From the NCBI RefSeq assembly GCF_001659605.2, contig NC_035170.2, positions 2,790,001 to 2,854,000 of the forward strand: a DNA stretch of 64,000 bases, given 5' to 3'. Below, piece after piece: positions 24,652 to 35,835 of this stretch (positions are counted from its first letter, which is position 1; each line of letters starts with the position of its first letter). Below the pieces are notes generated by a model. That model had not been told where the DNA came from and did not search any database. It saw nothing but the letters and a program-made list of their open reading frames with translations. This DNA comes from Manihot esculenta. Lineage: Eukaryota; Streptophyta; Magnoliopsida; Malpighiales; Euphorbiaceae. Made by a program: the position numbers and the translations under genes.

Positions 24652-25340
24652 GGGAAAATTACTTTGTAGTCCCTGAGGTTTAACGTAATTAACACTTCTG
24701 TCCCTCTATTTTGGCGACCCAACACTTAAGTCCCTCACTTTCTTTTCTGTCCAACTTCGTAGTCCTTCTGTCCAAAATAGCCGTTTGGGACACGTGAATT
24801 GACAAAATTAACCTTCTTCTCTTCTTCTTCCTCCTTTTTCTGCAACTTCTTCTTCTTCTTCTTCTTCTTTCTTCTTCTTCTTTCTTCTTCCTTCTTCTTC
24901 TTCTTCTTCTTCTTCCTACTCTTTCTACAGCAGCTTCTTCTTCTTCTTCTTCTTCTTCCTACTCTTTCTACAGCAGCTTCTTCTTCTTCTTCTTCTTCTT
25001 CTTCTTCTTCTTCTTCTTCTTCTTCTTCCTACTCTTTCTGCAGCAGCTTCTTCTTCTTCTTTCTTCTTCTTCTTCTTCTTCTTCTTCTTCTTCTTCTGCA
25101 ACTGGAGAGAGAAAGCATGAAAGAGAAAAAAAAAAAAGAAATTTCACATTAAGAGAAGGGTATTTCTGGAAAAAATTATCACCTCTCACTTTTGACTCTT
25201 TGACCAAACGGTTTAAATGGACGGAAGGACTACGAATTTGGACGGAAGAGAAAGTGAGGGACTTAAGTGTTGGATCGCCAAAATAGAGGGACAGAAGTGT
25301 TAATTACGTTAAACCTCAGGGACTAAAAAGTAAATTTCCC
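24652..25340. mobile_element. Mutator-type MITE (689 bp) with 9-bp TSD and a TTC-rich core
   Basis: Flanked by the perfect 9-bp direct repeat TTGATTTTA (24643-24651 and 25341-25349). The arms are long inverted repeats of over 100 bp: the left begins GGGAAAATTACTTTGTAGTC, and the right, read inward, begins GGGAAATTTACTTTTTAGTC. They share AGTGTTAATTACG-type and AGGGACTTAAGTGTTGG-type blocks in opposite orientation. A 9-bp TSD with long inverted repeats is diagnostic for Mutator-like elements. The core (about 24818-25097) is a TTC/TTCC microsatellite; open frames there are Ser/Phe/Leu low-complexity by-products. No transposase is encoded. Confidence 0.9.
24818..25097. repeat. (TTC)n compound microsatellite in the MITE core
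   Basis: Runs of TTC are punctuated by a repeated CTACTCTTTCTACAGCAGC insert seen three times, the last with one change (TGCAG). This shows tandem expansion of a larger unit, not only slippage of a trinucleotide. Confidence 0.9.
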
Positions 25341-25349
25341 TTGATTTTA

Positions 25350-25955
25350 TATGCATATGTTTTGGGTGATTTGTTTCTCTTTTTCTGGGCCTTTGATTTT
25401 TCTTGAACATCTCTTTTTGGCCCTTCGAGTCTTGATAATGCAGTTTTTTTATAAAAAAAAATCTAAAACTAAACAAACCTAAACTTAAAAGATATTTTGA
25501 AATTCAGTTCAAGAATTTGATCCAAAACCCAAGAGTTCTCACCCCAACGCACAATGTACAAATAAAACAACCAGAAATCATCCATATTGTAGACTCGATT
25601 GTTCTACCTGGTGGGTTTTCACATGGTCCTAACTCCAACATTCAGTAATCTCTGACTAGAATGGGCCATTCAGGAACAACAAATAACAAACAAGTAGTAT
25701 TTTGACTTCATAACCAACCTGAGAAAATTATTCTGTGAGATTCTTGATCCCACATTGATGAATTATGAAAAAGTGAAATTCTAACTGTTATATAATTTAG
25801 ATTAATCCTAAATGAAAAATGAATTAAAAAATTATTTATATGAATTTAAACCGAGCAATTAAATATTCATTTCATTTTTCCTACTAATCAGGGATAACAT
25901 ACATGTTTATTGTTTATTTCCACCAAAAAACCATCAAGTAATACTAATCTATAAT
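25350..25955. other. Intergenic stretch 3' of the enoyl-CoA hydratase gene
   Basis: No coding capacity is seen. The last bases next to 25956 should contain the 3' UTR of the minus-strand gene. Confidence 0.5.
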
Positions 25956-27457
25956 CTACAACTTGGAAGGAGGTTTCTTTGCATTCCGACCAGCTATGAA
26001 CTCTTGCATCTTCTTGAACTGTTCTTTGGTCATTCCATTGTAATACTCGTATGCCCTCTCCTGGAATAAATTAAAATGTTATATAAAATTAAATTAATCA
26101 GATAATCAATTCAAAACTCTATTGCTGATCTTAGAATAAGCCTTCTCAACATTCATCAACATAGTACCTGTAAAACAAGTACGAATAACAGATTTATCAT
26201 AACTGTTCATGAATTCTTTGCTCCACTTAAATCTATGAAATCAGCACTGAAGGCAAAACTCTCTATAGGTATGGACAGAAACTCAATACCTCCCATCCCT
26301 AGGGCTCCCATAAAACTAAAGCTCAATATTACAAGTGAAAAACTAGCTATAAACTTTCGTCAGTCAATGGTTGGTAATTTAATAAACAACTGATAATTTT
26401 TTATAATTTGATTGATAAATTTTGTTGTTATTTTTAAATGCAATATTTTTTTTGCTGTTTCTTTGATATATTGATGTCAATTGTCAGTGCAAAAAATCAC
26501 ATTAAAATTTAAGAAAAAAAAAAAAAACTAACCTTCTCTAAAGAAAGAGCATGACCTAAGTCCAGCTTCAGGCCATCATTTATGACAGATTTGTATCTCA
26601 ATACCAAATCTTGATTATTTTTTATCATGGCCTCTGCAATTGATCGAGCTTTCTTTAATAGTTCACTCTCTTCAACAACATAGTTAACCAAGCCCCATTT
26701 CTCAGCCTGCTCTGCTGTTATGGGCATGGCAGTTAATGAAGCTTCACGAGCCCTGCCAGGTCCTATAATGCGTGGAAGCTTCTGTGAAAGACCCCACGAA
26801 GGAAATATACCAAATCTGAAAGCAACAACTGGCATGCAAATCAATATCATTCAAAAAACAAAACCTAGAAGCAGTAGCACAAATAGGATTAAACATACGA
26901 GTGAACATTCCAAGAAAAGAATCAAACAGAATTTTGATAAATCAGCTCAAATTCCAAAAGGAACCAAATTCCAAATAAAAAAAGAACAAAAATTTTCAAT
27001 CAATTTAATAAATTGGGAACTCAATCAGCTATGAAACAAATACAAACCTAGCATGAGTATCCATAAACTTGGCTCCTTTAGCAGCAACCAGAATATCGCA
27101 AGCGAGCGCGATTTCAAAGCCAGCAGTCACCGCAAATCCATTTATCGCACCAATAACGGGTTTTTTGCATCTCTCCAATTGCGCAACAGGGTCGGACTCC
27201 ACATCCTTAACATCCCCTTTAAAAACGTCTTCAGCCGCGGTGAGGTCGACGCCAGAGCAGAAAGCCCGACCAGTTCCGCAGAGAATGATGACATGAACGG
27301 AATCATCAAGACCCAAGGCCTTGATCTCCTTAGCCAAACGTGTCATCATGGCCCTGGTCAAAGAGTTGAGGGATTTAGGACGATTGATTGTGACGGTTGC
27401 GATGCCGTTTGGATCGCGGGAAACGAGAATGAGGCTTTCGGGTTTGGATTGATCCAT
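25956..27457 (-). CDS. ECHIA: Peroxisomal enoyl-CoA hydratase/isomerase, three exons
   Basis: Exons on the minus strand are 27457-27048, 26815-26533 and 26060-25956. All junctions have GT..AG ends, the phases agree, and they give 265 residues. The crotonase fold is evident: ATVTINRPKSLNSL, an oxyanion-hole stretch GRAFCSGVDL, and the signature AINGFAVTAGFEIALACDI, which carries one of the two usual catalytic glutamates (FEIA). The protein ends PPSKL, a type-1 peroxisomal targeting signal, so it should act in the peroxisome, in fatty-acid beta-oxidation or a related acyl-CoA step. By my alignment the second catalytic glutamate position holds a His (DTHARFGIFPSWG), which this plant subgroup appears to share, so the exact reaction is uncertain. 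The length and C-terminus match the Arabidopsis ECHIA group. Confidence 0.92.
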
Positions 27458-30389
27458 CGTTTCTCTATTCGGGTTGTTAGAACTGAGAAGTGAAGCTGAA
27501 AGGAACGGCTCGCTGTTTGGTTTTATGGAGGGGTGAGCGCATTGGATTGCGTGCAACTTTAAAAACTTATCCCTGTGATGACGTTGAATCCTGGTTAGTT
27601 GTCTATACAACTCAGCCGGTTTATTTTCTCTTTTATCATTTTAAATATTTATTTTATTTTTTATAATCTCTTTTAAATTTTTATTCACATTTTTCATATC
27701 AATTTTTTTTAACTTTTTAAATATTTTTCTTTTAAAAATATTAAATTTTATTAAATATTAAAAAATATTTCAAAATTTTTTTAAAACAAAATAATATTAT
27801 AATAATTAATTTATATAATATTATGATATAAAAAAATTTTAAAATAATAAAAAATAAAAAACAGAGGAATATTATAATTTATATATTAACATTTTAATAT
27901 ATCATCACTTAATATAGTACAGATAAATTTTACTTTAATAATTAAATAATATAAATATATATTTATTTCATCTCATAATTTTTATTTTATTTTTTTATTA
28001 TTTTAAATTAAAATAATATATAAATTAACTATTATAATTCTATTTAATTTTATCATATTTTTAAAATAAACTCTCATTAAATATTATATTTTAATAAATA
28101 TTTAAAATATTTTTTAATATTTAATAAAAATTAATTTATTTAAAATAAATATAATTAAAAAGTTAATAAAAATTATTATTTTAATATATAAAAAAATAAA
28201 ATGAGAGGAAATATTATATTAAAAAAGAAAAAAAGTAAATATATAAGTTTTTTTATTTTAACTACATTAATTAAAATTTTACATTCATTTGATAATAAAT
28301 AGATGGAGTATTAATTAAAAAATCACCAAATTAAAAGTTCGGGGGCAGAGAACGTCTGAGTAAGGGAGAAGTGCGAAAGTTATAGCAGTAAGAGACTTTG
28401 GTTTTCAAGCCTTCTCTCCTTCAGATTATGTATAGTTTTGTTTCCATTCCCAATATATTCATGTATGTTGTCTTCGTCTTTTTTTTATTTTTGAATTTGA
28501 TATTTTTTAAAATATCTTAGTTTTTATTAAGGAAGAACTTATCAATTTTAATACTAATATCTTAGAACTATATTAATATATCTTACGACGATTAACGTTC
28601 TGACTAGTTTGAGATTAAATTTTATTGTGTACCATTTTTCTATGAAGTATTATTATTTTTTTATTTCAATTCATTTTAATGATTTTGTTTGTTGAAAGGT
28701 GCGATAGAGCCTTGTTATATTTTAAATTTTATTAAGTGGATTTATCCTTGATAAAACTTCCTATTAATTTTGCTCTATGTTTGCATGTTTTTATCTTTGT
28801 ATGAGCAATCTATTTCTCAGTATGTTTTTCACTGGCTTTGGCGAAGAGGCAGGTAATGGTGGCAGTATATCAATAGTAGTGATAGAGTTTTTAGCAGTAC
28901 TATTTTTAAAGTTGGGCTGTGTTCTTCTAATTGTTTCTACTTGTGTGCAATCTATATATTTTTTTTTGACATGTTTGTGTGTTTATATGCACAATCAGTG
29001 TTTGGACATGTTTTCATTGATTGTGGTAAATTTCTGACACCACCCTTTCTAAGATTAGAGCCGTGCTTTGCGTTGATGGCTCAGGGTTGAATCTTTTTGG
29101 CGGATAGTTTTAGTGGGCTTGTTATATAAATCGCTTTGCAAGGTAAAAGAAAATATTAATCTTCTGTTGCAACCCTTAGTATTCTATGCGTCTGTTTAGA
29201 GCCTGACCTTTGAATTTACTTTTGCGGTGAGACTTTCCTTGGGTGGATGTAAGAAGCTCAAGCATTACAGCTGTAAATAATAATAATAATAAAAAAATTC
29301 ATTCTCCGACTTGCGTCCGCGTGGAGGAGATGAGCAGTAGCCTTTCCCAAGAGTGTTGTGGTTCAATAAGGCCCATGAGTTTTACTTCAAGTCCAATCCA
29401 ATAATAATAAAAAAAGGATTCAATCATCAATGCTAAGTCCTACTACATTTTAGCAAAGCCCATTTCTTCCTTTGCTTAAAACATTTAAATTGTTACTTCA
29501 ATCTTGATCCACATGGAGGGACAATATTAAGAAACCTGATTGCACCTTGATCTTTCATTTTTAACTTGTTACATCCCTATTTCTTTTTTAATTATAAATA
29601 CATTTATTTTTATGCATAATTAATAATTAAGAAAGTAATATTCATATGAACACATGCTTTACTTTTTATAAAAATTATTTTTTAAATATAAATTATTTTC
29701 TGTATATAAACGGATGCTAATTAATAAAAAAAAATGCATTATTGTCCCTAAAAATCAAACAAGGTGGTGTCAAACATTGCATGAATCATGAAGTCTCTTG
29801 TTCATATTTGTGGGTGACTTTGATGCTGAAACCTCACCAAATTATATTGTTTCCTTCTGTTTGACTTCTTTATTTTACTTTCTTCTTATTTGTTTAATTT
29901 AAGAGATAATGTTGATTAGACTCATAGCTTTTTTTATTTTATTTTTTTGTTTTTTCTGTTTTTAAAAGAGCAGTAGGTGAAGGATAATAGAATCGAATAA
30001 AAATTATAATTGACTAATGATATTATCAAATCAGATGATACAAATTATTTCAAATGAAAGAATTATAACTATTGAATTAAAATCCATTTCATAAAATTGG
30101 CAGATTTATGATCAATTTCTCTTATTAGAAGTTATGATGGAGAAGAGAGTAGAGGATTGTTAATTTGTTACAAGGCAAAGAAATTAGATGGTCCCCTTAT
30201 GAGAGAATTCAATATTTACTTTGGTTTGTTTTAAATAATTAATTGCCTAACAAAAACTTCCAAAAACATATAAACTTGAAAGTGAAATGGTGTGGATTGT
30301 CTCATAGCTTCAAAGGGATTTTTTTCTCGGTGTCCTTATGAGAGACTGTAAAAGTAAAAGCATGTATTTTCTTTCTTTTTTCTTTTAGG
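27458..30389. other. Intergenic stretch, AT-rich, with two less AT-rich patches
   Basis: 27630-28330 is almost pure A/T-rich sequence. Patches at about 28338-28460 and 29040-29350 are richer in G and C and look transcript-like, but they contain no conserved frame and no RNA structure I can name. A short hydrophobic frame at 28777-29037 (+) has no recognisable family. Confidence 0.45.
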
Positions 30390-30875
30390 TGATGATCGCT
30401 GGATTTTACTACTCCGGACTAAGACCAGACCTACGATGACAGCCCATGACCTGAAAGCTTCTAAGTCTCCTGTGTGAGTCAAGTCCAGCCCACTCAGTCT
30501 TAAGACCGAACCCATTTAAATTTCTCAATCAGGTCGGCCCTGCCTTTTCCAGCCTGATGATCAGATTTCCTCTAAGTTTAGTCTTAATCTCATATTCCGG
30601 TCCAGTTCAGAAGAAGGAAGGTAGTCAACCCATCCATCTGGTGGGACCCTCCGCATGCGTGCCAGAGGAGAATTAAATGGCTGTTACGCACGAAATAGAA
30701 TATCTGATATTCTCGTACGACCGTATCAGAATGGCATGGACAGGTGGCCTAATGACGGTAAAACCATTACACGTCACTGACAGACAAAAAAAAAGGATAA
30801 AAGGGGAGAAATACTCTTCTTTCGGACCAAACTTGTAGAACTATTTATAAATTCTATTTTCTGGATCTCATATCA
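30390..30875 (+). repeat. LTR (about 486 bp) related to the T1 LTR, probably solo
   Basis: It starts TGATGATCGCTGG and ends CTGGATCTCATATCA. It shares with the T1 LTR, in the opposite direction, the blocks GAGAAATACTCTT, GACAGGTGG, GTACGA.CGTATCAG, the TTACGC block and the terminal CTGGATCTCA. No internal region flanks it on either side. The five bases flanking it do not match (TTAGG and CGAAA), so either the TSD has decayed or one end is truncated. Confidence 0.75.
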
Positions 30876-31546
30876 CGAAAGCATGCAATTACAAATATTT
30901 TTTTGCTGGAAGGTTGAAAGATTGATCACTTTGAGGAAATAATGACTTGTGGACCATTAGATTAGCTATAATTGTTTTGAATTGTGGCTTTCTATTATGG
31001 CAGCCTTTGTGGAGACTAGAAAGTTTAATATAATTGAAGTTTGGACTAACCAGTTACATAGATCTTAAAGACAATTCTTATTTAGATTTGATTTTAAGAA
31101 ATAAATAAATGTATTTTAATATATTTTTATTTAAAAATTATTACATTATTATCTAAATAAAATTTAATAGTTCATGATTATATTTTAAATATAAAAAATT
31201 TTAGATATAAATAAAAATATTAAAATTAAATAATATTTTTTAAAATATAATAATTTATACGACTCATATTAAATATTTAATACGAGTAAATTAACTTAAT
31301 TTATAAAATTTTCTACATGTGTTTTTTTTTATTTTTAAATAAAAATTAAATTTTATCTTAAAAATTTTATGTATATAAATAAATATTTTTTATAAATTAA
31401 ATGAAATTAAAATTATTATTAAAAAAGTAAAATTGAGCCTCTAATTTATATTTCTGTGCATCTGTCACTGCATTAAGGTTTGAGTTGAATAGAGTTAAAA
31501 AGTTAAAAGGAATTCCAAATTCTTCGTGATAATTGAGATATGAGAG

Positions 31547-32443
31547 ATTTACAATTTAGTTTTTAAATATTGCCATTATTAATAAGTCAGTTCTTGTATT
31601 TTTATAAATCTATTAAAACATTATTATCTTTTCTCTCCATCAACGAAATAGTCATTCCATCTATTTTTACCGTTAAAAATATAGTAAAAAACTAAATTAC
31701 TCTCTATTATTTTCCTCCTCCTCCTCCTTCCTTTTTTTCATCATCTATTTTTCCTCCTTTTTCTGCTTCTACTTCTTCTTCTTCTTCTTCTTCTTTTGCT
31801 TCTTTTTCTTCTCATTCTTCTTCTTTTTCTTTTTCTTTTTTTTTTCCTTTTTTTATTTATTTCTCTTCTTCTTTGGAGGAGGAGAAGAAGGAGAAAAGAA
31901 AAGATAGGGACTATTTCGTTGACAAAAAGAAATGATAAAGACGTTTTAATAGATGTGAGAAAAGATAGGGACTATTTCGTTGATAAAAAGAAACGATAAG
32001 AACGTTTTAATATATTTTTAAAAATATAGAAAAAGACTATTTCGTTGACGGAAAAAAACGATAAGAAATGAACTATTTCGTTCATGAAAAGAAATGATAA
32101 TGACGTTTTAATAGATATAAGAAAAGATATGAACTATTTCATTGACGAAAAGAAACGATAAGAACGTTTTAATAGATATAAAAAAAATAAAAACGTTTTA
32201 ATATATTTTTAAAAATGTAAGGACTAACTTGTTAATAATAATATTTAAGAATTAAATAAAAGGTTTTATTTGAATGTAAAATTAGATTTTAAAAATTTTA
32301 TTTTTTCTTCTTTAACTAATTTTAACAAGAACAAAATAAATATTTTGTTGAGAGAAATAAAATATAAAAATATTTTAATAATTTTTTAAAATATAAAAAT
32401 TAACTTATTAATAATTATAATATTTAGAGACTAAATTATAAAT
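31547..32443. mobile_element. Long terminal-inverted-repeat element (about 900 bp) with internal tandem repeats
   Basis: Left end ATTTACAATTTAGT..TAAATATT and right end read inward ATTTATAATTTAGT..TAAATATT are inverted repeats that continue with ATTATTAATAAGT in both arms. The middle holds a TTC/CTT-rich tract (about 31705-31880), followed by about five diverged units of 55-70 bp with the core GACTATTTCGTTGACGAAAAG and AACGTTTTAATA (about 31905-32215). The layout resembles the MITE at 24652. No coding capacity and no certain TSD were found. Confidence 0.65.
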
Positions 32444-34521
32444 TTAGATATTTATATTAGAGTCCGTATAAAGTATGTATTTCAATTGAGAGCCTGGGCG
32501 TGAGGATACAGTGGCAACATACACGTGCTCTGATTTTTGTAAATTTATTGTTGGGCCATTTTTTTAGACTTTCAATTTCCACTTGGTTCAGAACGGACCG
32601 ATGAAATCAAATGCTGACCCCAGTTGTTTATACTACGGCAGTGAGAGTTTATGGAAGTATTTTCATGGTTTTGAAAATATGTACAGTCTAATGGATCTAG
32701 AAAAAAAAAAATAAATTAAAAGGGGCATGTCCCCACCGTGTGTCATGGACGGTCTCTATCGTAATCTACATGATAGGCAGTAATAGAGAATTACAGAAAA
32801 TGAATGGATGAATTGGAAGAAGACGCGTGTGTGTGAACAAGTGATCATGCCTTAGCATATAGAAGAACGATGGTATCAAGCAATGGACACTCAAATTAAT
32901 AATGATAGTTGTAAGATTCTCAAAATTTTCAAAGTACATTAATAAAAATTATATGCTTTTGCCGTCAAATTGCATGTCCTTTGTGTTAAATAAATTAAAC
33001 AAAATCCAATTACTCATAATTATTTGACGTGTGATTGAGAACGAAAGCTCTCTGACTCAGCTTACCATGTCATTGGGTGGAAGCTAGCTACTAATTTTTA
33101 GATTTGAATATTTATATTATTATTATTTTTTAAAATCTTACATTATTTTGGTAGATAAAGATATTTAATTAAAAATAAAATTATTATTTGAAAAGTTTAA
33201 ACAGTAATTTTCTAAATATAAAATTTATGAGTACATATTTTTTAATTAATTAAATTATCATGATTGAGGAATCTAATTAATAAAAGAATATAATTAATTT
33301 TAATAAAAAAAATTAATCTATTATGATAAAATTGACTGATTGGAATATTAGAGTTGGCTTAGCTGCTTCCAAACTTTAATTTAATTGTGTCACAATCACC
33401 AATAATTTATTTATTTATTTATTTATTTTAATGCCTTGACATAACAACACTAATGAAATAGGTAATTAATTTGATTAATTAATAATTAATTAATTAATTA
33501 ATTACAATTGCTCAAGAGTCGAGGTTTTAATTAAGAGTTTCCATATCCAAGCAAACAAAGTTTTGACAAGAACCAGCTATTCTCAAAAAGAAGAGAACAA
33601 TGTTACTAAGAGAAAACTTCTCTCTTTTGGAGAGCTTGATAATAATAATAATAATAAAATTAAAGTGTTAGGATCAAGCACTGATTTATATGTGTGTCTC
33701 CACGAGCAAATAAGAAAGTGCTTGGAAGGGCAAATCTTAGAACCAAATTTGGGTTTGTCCTTGAAATGACAGACCCACATGATGAGTTAGTGGTTGCATT
33801 TTCCAAGGGGAGTAGAAAATTTACCTGCCAAAGTTGAACATGGAAAAGTTTCTTTTTCTTCTTTGTTTGGGTTTCATGTTTTTGTCCATAAAGAAAATTC
33901 CTTCAAAGTACTTTCACTCTTATGACCACATAGAATTATACAACCATAAAGTCACCATCTTACACAAAACAATATGAATGTGTAGCGGACAACAGACATT
34001 AATCCAGGCAAGTGTAAGCATCAACCAAATAATAATTTTTTTAAAAAAATGACCTTGGTTTAGGAAGAGGCCATGAGATAAAATTTCATTTTCTAACTAT
34101 ATATGTCATGGGAAATTTTTTATTTATCAAGTAATAATGCATTCTAAATGTTTGATTTTTTTATTTATTATGTTTTCAATAATGTGGATTGACTAGCCTT
34201 TCATTGTCTTAATTAATCTTATGAGTGCCGTGATTGAATTTACCATATAGGAATTTGTCATTTTTATAGAAGGAGAGCAACATTTCTCCAACCATCAAAC
34301 CACCTCTAAATCTTTTATTTTTTCTTAATTACCACTAAAATTTTCTAATTGTTCAAAGAAGGAAAAAAAAAAAAAAAAACCCTTTCAATGCATTTAAGCA
34401 AATCTAAACACAATGCAAACCCACTCATATATTATCTAACGTACACCTTCTTCATCCTCTCTCGCTCTCTCTCTTCTATGTGTTTATCTTCCTCTCTATA
34501 GAGAACACCCAGAAAGCTCTC
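32444..34521. other. Intergenic stretch and promoter region of the aspartic protease gene
   Basis: AT-rich, with small simple repeats such as (TTTA)n near 33410-33430, (TTAA)n near 33480-33500 and (AAT)n near 33640. No gene is recognised. The final 100 bases contain CT-rich runs (CTCTCTCGCTCTCTCTC) that are typical of plant core-promoter Y patches or 5' UTRs. Confidence 0.55.
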
Positions 34522-35835
34522 ATGCCCTCTCTTCATCATTTTCTTGTTAAATTATTTCTCTTCTTCTTTTTATTGCAATCTGAATGCTGTGTGTCTTTAA
34601 AGCAAGAATCTTTGATATTGCCTCTCAAAACCCAGAAACATTCTCATTTCTTCACCGCAACACACTTCTCCTCCGCCACCAACAAGCTCTTCTTCCACCA
34701 CAATGTCTCCCTCACTGTATCTCTCACGGTTGGTTCTCCTCCGCAGAATGTTACCATGGTCCTTGACACGGGCAGCGAGCTCTCTTGGCTTCATTGCAAG
34801 AAAGCGCAAGGCTTGAACTCCATCTTCAACTCTCTCGCTTCTAAAACTTATGCTAAAGTCCCCTGCTTTTCTCCGACCTGCAGGACCCGAACCCGTGACC
34901 TTATTATACCCGTTTCCTGTGACGCTGCTAAGCTCTGCCATGTTACCATCTCCTATGCCGATGCTTCCTCCATTGAAGGCAATCTCGCGTTTGAAACATT
35001 CAGAATCGGGTCCTCTATTCGGCCAGCCACAATCTTCGGATGCATGGACATGGGTTTCAGTTCTAATACGGAGGAAGACGGCAAGACAACCGGGTTAATG
35101 GGCATGAACCGTGGCTCATTATCATTCGTTAACCAAATGGGATATCGGAAATTTTCATATTGTATAGCGAGTCTCGACTCGTCCGGTGTTTTGCTTCTCG
35201 GAGATGCAACATTGCCCTGGCTTAAACCGTTAAGTTACACTCCTTTGGTTCAAATCTCAACCCCATTACCGTACTTCGACCGAGTCGCCTACTCGGTTCA
35301 ACTCGAAGGTATAAAGGTAAACAGCAAAATTCTATCGCTGCCGAAATCTGTGTTTGAACCGGACCACACCGGAGCAGGGCAGACTATGGTCGACTCCGGC
35401 ACCCAGTTCACATTTTTACTGGGTCCAGTGTACACGGCTTTGAAAAATGAGTTTTCGTCACAGACGAGGGGGATTCTGAGAGTTTTAAATGATCGGAATT
35501 TTGTATTCCAAGGAGCAATGGACTTGTGCTATTTGATAGAATCCACTAGGCACGGCTTGCCCGTGCTACCGGTCGTAAGATTGATATTTCAGGGCGCGGA
35601 GATGAGTGTATCAGGGGAGAGGTTGTTGTATCGGGTACCCGGTGAGATAAGGGGGAATGATTCAGTGTGGTGCTTTACATTTGGGAATTCAGATTTGATG
35701 GGGATTGAGGCATTTGTGATTGGAAATCATCATCAACAAGATGTGTGGATGGAGTTTGATCTTGAAAAATCTAGGATTGGACTTGCTGAGGTTAGGTGTG
35801 ATGTTGCTGGTAAAAAGCTTCGCTTGTACAAGTAA
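34522..35835 (+). CDS. Pepsin-like aspartic protease (family A1), PCS1-like
   Basis: An intronless 437-residue gene. A hydrophobic segment at residues about 7-22 (VKLFLFFFLLQ) indicates a signal peptide; the start at 34522 is chosen over an ATG 14 codons upstream because it puts this segment at the N-terminus. The two catalytic aspartates are in DTGS (82-85) and DSGT (291-294). Around them the family pattern MVLDTGSELSWL, SYADASSIEGNLA and GLMGMNRGSLSFVNQ is intact, with the cysteine pairs of nepenthesin-type plant proteases. This places it in the group of Arabidopsis PCS1 and At2g39710, which act in the secretory pathway or outside the cell; PCS1 protects reproductive and embryonic tissue from cell death. 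The substrate is unknown. It looks fully functional. Confidence 0.92.
   Translation: MPSLHHFLVKLFLFFFLLQSECCVSLKQESLILPLKTQKHSHFFTATHFSSATNKLFFHHNVSLTVSLTVGSPPQNVTMVLDTGSELSWLHCKKAQGLNSIFNSLASKTYAKVPCFSPTCRTRTRDLIIPVSCDAAKLCHVTISYADASSIEGNLAFETFRIGSSIRPATIFGCMDMGFSSNTEEDGKTTGLMGMNRGSLSFVNQMGYRKFSYCIASLDSSGVLLLGDATLPWLKPLSYTPLVQISTPLPYFDRVAYSVQLEGIKVNSKILSLPKSVFEPDHTGAGQTMVDSGTQFTFLLGPVYTALKNEFSSQTRGILRVLNDRNFVFQGAMDLCYLIESTRHGLPVLPVVRLIFQGAEMSVSGERLLYRVPGEIRGNDSVWCFTFGNSDLMGIEAFVIGNHHQQDVWMEFDLEKSRIGLAEVRCDVAGKKLRLYK

Noticed and set aside
24838..25096. CRISPR-like regular repeat spacing in the TTC tract
   Set aside because: Plant nuclear microsatellite with no unique spacers; the repeated CTACTCTTTCTACAGCAGC piece is part of a tandem expansion.
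24799..25207. Serine/leucine-rich and lysine/glutamate-rich open frames
   Set aside because: They are translations of the TTC microsatellite on either strand, inside the MITE.
28777..29037. 86-residue hydrophobic, cysteine-rich frame
   Set aside because: No family resemblance, no promoter or homologue in view, and such frames arise by chance in T-rich DNA.
30385..30880. A TSD for the LTR at 30390-30875
   Set aside because: The flanking five bases (TTAGG and CGAAA) do not match, so no TSD is claimed.
34597..34941. 114-residue minus-strand frame inside the aspartic protease gene
   Set aside because: Shadow frame opposite a well-supported coding sequence; no domain.
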